From assembly GCA_031278095.1 (NCBI GenBank), contig JAITLC010000115.1:1-39695 (forward strand): DNA of 39,695 nucleotides. The letters are read 5' to 3'. The stretch comes from Treponema sp. (GTDB lineage Bacteria; Spirochaetota; Spirochaetia; Treponematales; Breznakiellaceae). The notes below the pieces were generated by a model, which ran no database searches, was not told where the DNA came from, and saw only the letters and a list, made by a program, of their open reading frames with translations. Positions 32,632-39,526 of this stretch are shown piece after piece (within the stretch, counting starts at the first letter, position 1; each line of letters begins with the position of its first letter). A program made the translations under genes and the position numbers.

Positions 32632-34149
32632 TCAATTCCTGTATATTGTGGAAAAGTCAATGACATAAAGGGGATAGTTCAACGAACCGCCAAAGCGCCC
32701 CTTTGAAAACGCCTTGAAACTCATGATGTCCTGGATAAACACACTGGCGGCATCCCGGTTTATGATCCGCTGGCACTCCTTGTACAATTCAATACGCTTC
32801 CCTTCATCAGACTCCCTCTGGGCGGCATCGTAGGAACGGTCATAGGCATCGCTTTTATAGTTGATAAAGTTGCTGCCGCTTCCCGAATGATAGCGGGAAA
32901 GGAAGGAACGCGGAGAAACATTGCTTGCGTCAAGTGAGATGATCGTTGCCTCATACTTTCTGCCGCGGTAGGTGTCGGAAAGCCAGGAAGCCCAGTCTAT
33001 CAGTTTTATGGAAACCGTAATGCCCGCCGCAGCCAGTTGATTCACTATTACCTGGGCCGTATCAACATGCATGCTGTAATTTGAAGGCACTGTAATCTCC
33101 AGAGAGAGTTTCTGTCCGCCTTCTCCGTAACCTGCCTCTGCAAGAAGCCGTCTTGCCCTTTCGGTATCGAAGGGATAGGGCTCCCTCAGGGAAGTATCGT
33201 AGTACTGCGCAAGACCCGGTATAAGGGGACTTCCGGAAGGCTCTCCACGACCGTAGAAAGCAGTATCAATGACAGCCTTTCTGCCGACAGCATAGTTGAT
33301 CGCCTGCCTCACCCGGATATCATCCAGCGGCTTTGCGGAATTGTTGAGCGCCAGAAGCTGAACGGCATTGGAAAAGCCGGGAATGATATCAAAGCGCGCC
33401 GGATCAAGCTGTTCCACGATGGAACCGGTAATGCTGGCGCCGTCGATATTTCCCCCCTGGAGTGCGAGAAAGAGCGCATCCGAATCGGCAAGAAAAACGA
33501 TGGTCACCCTGTCCAGCTTCGGCAGATCGGGTTGCCTGTAGTGCGGATTCTTCACCAGAACTAGAGACTGCTGGGCCGCATAGGACTGGATCATGAAAGG
33601 CCCCGACCCGACCGGATTTTTTTCCCGGTCAGGATTGTCCGCGGGCACAATGCCGATGGTAAGATAGGGAAGGAATTCAGGATCCGGCTCCTTCAGCGTG
33701 ATGAGAAGGAGGGCTTCATCCGGCGCTTCAACCTTTTCGATCTGGGTAAAACCCTGAAATTTCGCTTCGATTGCCTTGTTTATGGAAAAAACCGCATCCG
33801 CAGAACCGAGCGCCTGCCCATTGCTGAAGCGCAGCCCTTTCCTCAACGCAAAACGATAACGCAGCCCCCCCTCTTCGACAGACCACGATTCAGCCGCCGC
33901 AGGCTGTAAACCCCCCCGGCTGTCCGGCTTCACCAGCCCTTCATAGACATTGAAGAGAATACTCCTGCCGTCCGCAGTATTGGAACTGGAAAGCGGATCA
34001 AGTGTGGCAGGTTCGGAGGTGAACCCATAGCGGAGTTCCGCCTGGCCCCGGGCGCCCGTATCCTTCTTCCCCAGTGCGGCAAGGGAGACAAGACCGGCAA
34101 GAAGCAGAACGGGTAAAAAGAAACTCTTACTCCTTAATGAGATTTTCAT
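32632..34149 (-). CDS. Family 5 extracellular solute-binding protein (OppA/DppA-like)
   Basis: A 505-residue protein of solute-binding family 5, the receptor of the ABC operon. A signal peptide (MKISLRSKSFFLPVLLLAGL) is followed by the mature domain: RYGFTSEPATLDPL, YEGLV, ALRKGLRFSNGQ with SADAVFS, and GSGPFMIQSY are family hallmarks. The region where relatives carry a lipobox reads SLAALGKKD, with no cysteine, so it may be a free periplasmic protein or a signal-anchored one. Ligand could be a peptide, nickel chelate or another small compound; the sequence does not decide. Start ATG 34149 has GGAG upstream, and a strong promoter lies at 34177-34205. Confidence 0.92.
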   Translation of the reverse strand: MKISLRSKSFFLPVLLLAGLVSLAALGKKDTGARGQAELRYGFTSEPATLDPLSSSNTADGRSILFNVYEGLVKPDSRGGLQPAAAESWSVEEGGLRYRFALRKGLRFSNGQALGSADAVFSINKAIEAKFQGFTQIEKVEAPDEALLLITLKEPDPEFLPYLTIGIVPADNPDREKNPVGSGPFMIQSYAAQQSLVLVKNPHYRQPDLPKLDRVTIVFLADSDALFLALQGGNIDGASITGSIVEQLDPARFDIIPGFSNAVQLLALNNSAKPLDDIRVRQAINYAVGRKAVIDTAFYGRGEPSGSPLIPGLAQYYDTSLREPYPFDTERARRLLAEAGYGEGGQKLSLEITVPSNYSMHVDTAQVIVNQLAAAGITVSIKLIDWASWLSDTYRGRKYEATIISLDASNVSPRSFLSRYHSGSGSNFINYKSDAYDRSYDAAQRESDEGKRIELYKECQRIINRDAASVFIQDIMSFKAFSKGRFGGSLNYPLYVIDFSTIYRN

Positions 34150-34176
34150 CGGTTCTCCTTTGGTTTTTATGCCCAG

Positions 34177-34205
34177 AGTATAGTAAAAAAGTTTCTTTCA
34201 TTCAA
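34177..34205 (-). promoter_or_regulatory. Promoter of the five-gene ABC transporter operon
   Basis: On the minus strand TTGAAT (34205-34200) and TATACT (34182-34177) are separated by 17 bases, 27 bases upstream of the ATG at 34149. A Shine-Dalgarno GGAG is present between, unlike the leaderless starts elsewhere. Confidence 0.6.
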
Positions 34206-34253
34206 TAGTTTTCAGATTAAACATAGAGAAAAAGTAGGATATAATGCGGAATT

Positions 34254-34433
34254 GTGTCCGGTTCCTGGCAGGATGTGTTTAAGAAGACCGCTGACGGGGG
34301 TTACACCTTTTCACAGGACAGGCCGGGGAGGCAGAGGGGATCCGGTAAAAACGGATGTCGAAAACCGGTGTGGGATGGTAAAGAGCAAAAAGAGGCCCAA
34401 AAGGGCCCGGGGGAAACCGCAGCCATAGAATAA
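34254..34433 (+). CDS. Possible small ORF or gene remnant
   Basis: A 59-codon plus frame from GTG 34254 begins VSGSWQDVFKKTADGGYTFS and then becomes basic and low-complexity, as after a frameshift. A TATAAT box (34240-34245) ends eight bases before the GTG. It could be the start of a lost leaderless gene. The frame also crosses a hairpin at 34394-34407. I do not recognise it. Confidence 0.22.
   Translation: MSGSWQDVFKKTADGGYTFSQDRPGRQRGSGKNGCRKPVWDGKEQKEAQKGPGETAAIE
34386..34407 (-). terminator. Possible intrinsic terminator, minus strand
   Basis: Reading the minus strand, GGCCC (34407-34403), TTTT, GGGCC (34398-34394) is followed by TCTTTTTGC. It lies upstream of the ABC operon promoter and could block read-in transcription. 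Confidence 0.35.
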
Positions 34434-34471
34434 GCATTATACCACAGCCTTGTATTTTGAAGAAAGCGTAT

Positions 34472-34600
34472 GAGCCTGTTCCAAAACTAATTGACTGTGC
34501 GCTAATGCGCACGGTTTTGGAACAGGTTCTTGGAAAAACCGGTCAAAAGCTCCGGTTTTTCCCTCAAATCCAGGGAGGCTGTTCCAATTGGAACAGCCTC
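34472..34600 (-). repeat. Composite three-hairpin repeat, copy 2 (reverse orientation)
   Basis: Three palindromes follow each other. First, GAGCCTGTTCCAAAAC (34472-34487) pairs with GTTTTGGAACAGGTTC (34514-34529) with one mismatch and contains a perfect GTGCGC-TAAT-GCGCAC hairpin. Second, GGAAAAACCGG (34532-34542) pairs perfectly with CCGGTTTTTCC (34552-34562). Third, a 26-base perfect palindrome, GAGGCTGTTCC-AATT-GGAACAGCCTC, spans 34575-34600. In reverse complement this matches the unit order of 13664-13782. Confidence 0.6.
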
Positions 34601-34623
34601 GTATGTATTTTGAAAAATTTTGA

Positions 34624-34652
34624 TTGACAAATCCGGGGAATTAATGTATAAA
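34624..34652 (+). promoter_or_regulatory. Promoter of the LplABC/methyltransferase operon
   Basis: A consensus TTGACA (34624-34629) and TATAAA (34647-34652) are separated by 17 bases, 45 bases before ATG 34698, which has AAGGAG upstream. Confidence 0.75.
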
Positions 34653-34655
34653 GTA

Positions 34656-34672
34656 AATTTAGATACTAAATT
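34656..34672. promoter_or_regulatory. Candidate operator over the transcription start
   Basis: AATTTAG-ATA-CTAAATT is a perfect inverted repeat with seven-base arms, placed four to twenty bases after the -10 box. A repressor binding here would cover the start of transcription. No regulator gene lies in the window to pair it with. Confidence 0.4.
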
Positions 34673-34697
34673 AATTCCAATGAAGGAGAAACATACC

Positions 34698-36419
34698 ATG
34701 AAAATTCATATGAAAAATAACGCCTCCCTGATTCTTTTCGTCCTGTTCTTTGGCTTGACCCTATCCGGTTGTTCGGGGAAGGAAGACAGCGGGTCCGCGC
34801 CGGCGGTCTCCACCGCCGGGCCCGCCCGGACCCTGACGGAAGTACCCCATCCCACAAAAGACCCCTACGGCAAATATGACCCGCCCATAACCGTAAAAGT
34901 GGTTCATACCTTTAACGACGGCGCTTTCTGGTTTCCCCCGGGGGATTCCATCGACAGCAATATTTATACCCGGCGTTACGAAAGGGATCTGGGGATAAAG
35001 TACGAATTTCTCTGGACCAGTCCCGGCGCTCAGGCGGCGGAAAAATTCAACCTCATGCTCAGTTCCGGGGATCTGCCCGATTTTCTCCTGGTTACTAAAC
35101 AGCAATTTGAACAGCTCTACTCCGCCGGGCAGCTGCAGGACATGACCGATGCGATTATCGATTACGCAAACGATTACCTCCGGGAGCATCTGACCGGCGA
35201 GTACCAGGAACTACTTGACTGCGCCGCCAGGGACGGCCGGTATTACGGATTCGGCGCGGGAAACGCCTTTATAGATATCGCCAATGTAGCATGGCTGCGT
35301 AAAGATTATATGGATGCCCTGGGCCTTTCGGAGCCAAAAACCATTGACGAACTGGAGTCCTTTATGCGGGCTATGAAAAATAATAATCCCGCAGGCTTAC
35401 CCCCGACCGACACTTTCCCCCTGGCTGTCCGGGGCTCGGATCAGGGCGCCTGGGATTTTGTCATGAATTGGGCGTATTACTGGATGTTCAATTCTTATCC
35501 CGGCATTTGGTACAAAAATTCCAAAGATGAAATTGAACACGGCATGTTCGGCGCCGAAAGCCGGGCCAGAACCAGAACTGCCCTGGCAAAGGCCCATGAG
35601 TTTTATCAGAAGGGGTACATATCCCCCTCTTTTTCCACCGAAACATTCGACTTAATGGTAGAAAACCTGGCCCAGGGCAGGGCTACGGTGTACTTTGGGG
35701 ATGTTTGGGGTTCCTGGTGGCCCCTGCCGGTTACCCTGGATATCGATCCCAATGCGGACTGGCTTCCCGTTGCCCCGCCCCAGGCCGGATCTGAACCGGT
35801 CCGTATGGGGGGCAACCGGGTAAATGTTACCGGGATCCTCGTAACCACCAAGAGGAGCAAATACCCGGAAGCCTTGGTTAAAATGAGCAATCTCTTTTTG
35901 GATCTCAACGACGATCCCGCAAAAATGGAATTCAATGTCTATAATACCGATCCGGTGGATGCGAATCAGATATTCCTCGCCTACCCCCTGGTTATTCATA
36001 ATCCCGCTTTCAATATCGATGCCCTCCATGACATAACCGAAGCCCAGAATTCGGGAGATTCCTCTAATCTCTGCGAGGCTTTCAGAAGCTTCTACGATAC
36101 CGCCATGGCCTATGAGAAGAACAAAGACAAGGCCGGATGGCCTGCGTACCGTTCATATCTGAAAGACGGTACCTCCCTGGCGGTGACGGATAAATTCATT
36201 CAAAGCAATATGGTTGTTTACAATGAGTACACCAAGGAACCGACCTTGTTTATGCTTGAGAACGAGCCCACGGTAAAGAAGCTTTTCGACGCTATGGCTG
36301 CCGGAGTTATTTCGGGCGCCCTGGATATCGGCGAGTATGACAAATTTATATCCCAGTGGGATTCTATCTACGGAAACACGGCCACAAAAGAAGTCAACGA
36401 TTGGTATAAAAACAAATAA
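34698..36419 (+). CDS. Family 1-type extracellular solute-binding lipoprotein (LplA-like)
   Basis: A 573-residue lipoprotein. The signal peptide ends in the lipobox LSGC with C25 as the lipid site. The mature part has the layout of LplA-type receptors: FLWTSPGAQAAEKFNLMLSS and GDLPDFLLV, then YGFGAGNAF and VAWLRKDYMDALGL with P-K-T-I-D-E-L-E, and a tryptophan-rich core (WGSWWPLP). Such receptors commonly bind oligosaccharides, but the adjoining methyltransferase genes leave other methylated substrates open. The start 34698 is chosen over 34680 because AAGGAG lies just before it. First gene of the last operon. Confidence 0.88.
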   Translation: MKIHMKNNASLILFVLFFGLTLSGCSGKEDSGSAPAVSTAGPARTLTEVPHPTKDPYGKYDPPITVKVVHTFNDGAFWFPPGDSIDSNIYTRRYERDLGIKYEFLWTSPGAQAAEKFNLMLSSGDLPDFLLVTKQQFEQLYSAGQLQDMTDAIIDYANDYLREHLTGEYQELLDCAARDGRYYGFGAGNAFIDIANVAWLRKDYMDALGLSEPKTIDELESFMRAMKNNNPAGLPPTDTFPLAVRGSDQGAWDFVMNWAYYWMFNSYPGIWYKNSKDEIEHGMFGAESRARTRTALAKAHEFYQKGYISPSFSTETFDLMVENLAQGRATVYFGDVWGSWWPLPVTLDIDPNADWLPVAPPQAGSEPVRMGGNRVNVTGILVTTKRSKYPEALVKMSNLFLDLNDDPAKMEFNVYNTDPVDANQIFLAYPLVIHNPAFNIDALHDITEAQNSGDSSNLCEAFRSFYDTAMAYEKNKDKAGWPAYRSYLKDGTSLAVTDKFIQSNMVVYNEYTKEPTLFMLENEPTVKKLFDAMAAGVISGALDIGEYDKFISQWDSIYGNTATKEVNDWYKNK

Positions 36420-36442
36420 GCTCTTATCAGGGGAATGCGGCC

Positions 36443-37440
36443 ATGGGAGAGAAGAAAAGGCGGTTTGTTAAACAATGGCCTTTGTTTGTTATGATAGCGT
36501 TCCCTGCCCTTCTGCTTTTTATCTACTCCTATGGGCCCATGTTCGGGCTCGTAATGGTTTTTCAGCGCTTTGAACCCGCCAGGGGCTTTTTAAGATCTAC
36601 CTGGATAGGGCTGGGCAATTTTAAAAGGGTTTTTGCCATGCCGGATCTGTGGCAGATAACCTTTAATTCTTTTTTTATCGCGGTGATGAAGATTCTCCTG
36701 GGTACCATTGCCGCGATTTTGGCGGCCATACTGCTGAACGAACTTACCGGAACCTTCTTTAAACGGACCGTCCAGACCATCATCTATGCGCCCTATTTCC
36801 TTTCCTGGGTTATACTGGGCGGTGTATTCCGGGAACTTCTCTCCCGGGACGGCCTCTTAAACCTGGGACTTGGTTTTTTTGGCTCCGAACCGGTAAATTT
36901 TCTTGGTACTCCCGGGATCTTTCCCTGGGTGCTGATCTCCACGGAAATTTGGCAGATGACGGGTTTTAACGCCATAATCTACCTGGCGGCCATCATAGGT
37001 ATTGATCCTACCCTATACGAAGCGGCGGCTATAGACGGCGCGGGAAGGGTTAAACAGATTACAAAAATAATGCTCCCATGCTATAGGAAACATTAAAACA
37101 ACCTCACCAAATTCGATTTTAAATAAAAACGATTTTCTAAAAGACCCAACCCTTGTAGAATGGGATAAAACACGGCATTATGAGCTACATTATCCTTATG
37201 GCGGTTCTCAATATGGGTTACATCCTCAACGCCGGTTTTGAACAGATCCTGATGCTCTATTCTCCCTCGGTGTACTCCACCGGGGATGTTATTGATACCT
37301 GGGTTTACCGGGCAGGGCTGGTTAACGCCCAGTATTCCCTGGCCGCCGCCGTCGGTCTTCTGCGTTCCCTGGTTGGTTTTGTGCTTATAACCTTTTCCTA
37401 TTGGCTGGCTAAGAAGAGATGGAATTACAGTATTTTTTAA
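36443..37440 (+). pseudogene. LplB-type ABC permease split by a 95-bp insert
   Basis: Codons 1-213 (36443-37081) encode a normal LplB-like permease: membrane helices around residues 14-35, 70-100, 110-135 and 150-195, and the EAA loop YEAAAIDGAGRVKQITKIMLP. After C213 the frame reads YRKH and stops at 37096. The missing C-terminal 87 residues (IMSYIILMAVLNMGYILNAG, through to NYSIF) continue from 37177 to 37440 in another frame. If 37082-37176 is removed the protein is a regular 300-residue permease, so an insertion is the simplest cause. The separate C-terminal ORF (ATG 37180) lacks a ribosome site. As read, the importer would be non-functional. Confidence 0.78.
37082..37176. mobile_element. 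95-bp AT-rich insertion in the permease gene
   Basis: Ninety-five bases, about one third G+C, sit between CCATGC and ATTATGAGC; removing them restores the permease frame. There is no clear terminal inverted repeat, and a target duplication longer than two bases is not evident. One frame across the insert (from 37083) is open for 31 codons and contains KNDFLKDPTLVEWDKTR, so it may be a gene fragment. Origin unknown. Confidence 0.5.
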
Positions 37441-37455
37441 GACGGAGCAAAAGTA

Positions 37456-38337
37456 ATGGTTGATCGTGGACTGCCCCGGCGTATATTCAGATTTTGCAAT
37501 ATCCTGTTATTTATCCTCTATTCGTTAATCTGTCTTTTGCCCATAGTGTATGTTTTGTCCATGTCCCTAAGTTCCAATATCGCCATTGCCGCAGGACGCC
37601 TTGTGCTCTGGCCGGTAGATTTTACTCTCCGCTCCTATCAGTACGTAATGCAAAAGCCCGAGTTCTGGAGCGGCCTGCGGGTTTCCGTTGTCCGGGTACT
37701 CCTGGGGGTAACGATCAATATGATTCTGATAATTTTCGCCGCCTTCCCGCTTTCAAAAACAAAACAGGAATTTTCCGGGAAAAATTTCTTCGTCTGGTTT
37801 TTTATAATCACCATGCTTTTTTCCGGAGGGATCGTCTCCACCTACATGATTGTACGGTACACCAGGCTTCTTAATTCCATATGGTCCCTCATATTACCCG
37901 GAGCGGTGCCGGTATTCAACGTTATACTGCTTATGAATTTTTTTAAAACCGTTCCCAGGGAACTTGAAGAATCGGCCTTTATGGACGGCGCCGGGTACTT
38001 TGCCATCCTTTTTCGCATATATGTGCCGGTTTCCCTGGCGGCCATTGCTACGCTGGTTGTTTTTTCCATGGTAGCCCACTGGAACAGTTGGTTTGATGGA
38101 ATGATATATATGACTGATGCCCGGAAGTATCCTTTGCAAACCTATCTTCAATCTATCCTGGTTGCTAATACGGCGCGCCAGGCTTCAAGATCCCAGGCGG
38201 AGCTGATGCGGCTTATTTCGGATCGCACGGTAAAGGCGGCCCAGGTATTTATCGCCATGATCCCCGTTCTCGTCCTGTATCCCTTCCTGCAGCGTTACTT
38301 TGTCAGCGGCATAACTCTGGGAAGTGTAAAGGAATAG
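37456..38337 (+). CDS. LplC/YtcP-type ABC transporter permease
   Basis: A 293-residue inner-membrane permease of the carbohydrate-uptake type 1 family, partner of the split LplB-like protein. A short cytoplasmic start is followed by helices at about 13-35, 75-100, 110-130, 140-165, 185-215 and 260-280. The EAA loop is LEESAFMDGAGYFAILFRIY. The C-terminus FVSGITLGSVKE is typical of this group, where the last residues read V.GI..GAVKG or similar. GGAG lies before ATG 37456. It is intact, unlike its partner. Confidence 0.92.
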   Translation: MVDRGLPRRIFRFCNILLFILYSLICLLPIVYVLSMSLSSNIAIAAGRLVLWPVDFTLRSYQYVMQKPEFWSGLRVSVVRVLLGVTINMILIIFAAFPLSKTKQEFSGKNFFVWFFIITMLFSGGIVSTYMIVRYTRLLNSIWSLILPGAVPVFNVILLMNFFKTVPRELEESAFMDGAGYFAILFRIYVPVSLAAIATLVVFSMVAHWNSWFDGMIYMTDARKYPLQTYLQSILVANTARQASRSQAELMRLISDRTVKAAQVFIAMIPVLVLYPFLQRYFVSGITLGSVKE

Positions 38338-38344
38338 GATTTTT

Positions 38345-39505
38345 ATGGATCGTTATGCGGATATGGATTTTGACTCCCACAACCGGGAATTGAGGGAAGT
38401 GTGGGACGCCTGGGAACGGGGAAGACCGATCAGAATGCCCATGATCACCGGTGTCTCGGACCGTTATTTTGTGCTGGGCAGGGAAACTAATCCCCGGAAG
38501 GTTTCTTTTTACGATTATTCCCACGACAAGGCCCTGATGTTCGACATGCAGTGCGGTTTTACCCGCTGGCGGCAGTTCAACATCCTGGGAGATCACGAGA
38601 TGGGGATTCCAGAATCAGGCTATACGGTTAATGTGGATTTTCAGAATTATTACGAAGCGGCCTGGCTGGGATGCGAAGTCCGGTTCCCCAGGGATGAAGT
38701 GCCCTATGCCGTTCCCCTGCTGACCGATGACAATAAGGCCCTTCTCTTTGACCAGGGACTGCCGGATCCCTTTTCCGGTTTTATGGCGGTTGCCAGGGAG
38801 TATTACGATTATTTCATCGAGCGATCCAAAACAACCCTGATAGAGGGTGTAAAAATCGGCTGGGTAGGGGCGCCCTTTATAGGCTCCGACGGTATGTTCA
38901 CCCTGGCCTGCGAACTTAGGGGGGCGGACAAACTCTGCATGGACATGCTGGAGGATCCCGAATTTTATCATACCCTGATGGAATACCTGACCCAGGCTGT
39001 CATTATCCGCCTTAAAGCGTGGCGGGTCTATACAGGGGAGCCGGAAATAACCGAAGCCTTTGGCTTTGCCGATGACAGCATCATGCTGCTCTCCCGGGAG
39101 ATGTACAGGGACTGGGTGCTGCCCTATCATAAAAAGCTGGCGGAAGCAACTTCGACCATGAAAAAACGCGGCAACGCCCATCTGTGCGGAGATGCCACAA
39201 GGCACTTTTCCCTGATTCGGGACGAACTTAACGTCTACTCCTTTGACACAGGATTTCCGGTGGCCCACCGGGAACTATGCGAAGAATTGGGACCCGAGGT
39301 ATCCATCCAGGGGGGCCCTTCGGTTGGGTTTATCAGCAGCGCCTCCTGCGAGGAGATAGACAGGGAATCAAAACGGATTATCGAATCCGTAAAACCCGTT
39401 GCTCCCCGTTTTGTCTTCCGTGACGGAAACGATCTGCCCCCCGGAACCCCGCTTGAGAAAATAGAAGCCCTCTACGGGGCATGTAAAAAATACGGCCGGT
39501 TCTAA
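38345..39505 (+). CDS. Uroporphyrinogen decarboxylase-family methyltransferase (MtaA/CmuA-like)
   Basis: A 386-residue protein of the URO-D/methyltransferase superfamily, more like the corrinoid-dependent methyltransferases than HemE. The motif NAHLCGDATRH supplies H279 and C281, two zinc ligands of the MtaA/CmuA type. The third ligand is usually a cysteine before the P-x-x-T-P-x-E-N motif; here the position reads DGNDLPPGTPLEKIEA with N362. Either zinc is bound differently or the enzyme has another role. Lack of heme genes nearby also argues against HemE. Adjacent MttB-like gene and importer suggest methyl transfer. AGGA lies just before ATG 38345. Confidence 0.82.
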   Translation: MDRYADMDFDSHNRELREVWDAWERGRPIRMPMITGVSDRYFVLGRETNPRKVSFYDYSHDKALMFDMQCGFTRWRQFNILGDHEMGIPESGYTVNVDFQNYYEAAWLGCEVRFPRDEVPYAVPLLTDDNKALLFDQGLPDPFSGFMAVAREYYDYFIERSKTTLIEGVKIGWVGAPFIGSDGMFTLACELRGADKLCMDMLEDPEFYHTLMEYLTQAVIIRLKAWRVYTGEPEITEAFGFADDSIMLLSREMYRDWVLPYHKKLAEATSTMKKRGNAHLCGDATRHFSLIRDELNVYSFDTGFPVAHRELCEELGPEVSIQGGPSVGFISSASCEEIDRESKRIIESVKPVAPRFVFRDGNDLPPGTPLEKIEALYGACKKYGRF

Positions 39506-39526
39506 GGAAAATTAAGGAGAAAACAG

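Noticed and set aside
37077-37180. Intron-like or in-frame processed insert in the permease gene
   Set aside because: The 95 bases are far too short for a group I or II intron and lack the usual boundary sequences; in-frame readthrough is impossible because the length is not a multiple of three.
38345-39505. Uroporphyrinogen decarboxylase HemE
   Set aside because: The H-x-C-G zinc-type motif and the MttB-like neighbour point to the methyltransferase branch; no heme genes are nearby.
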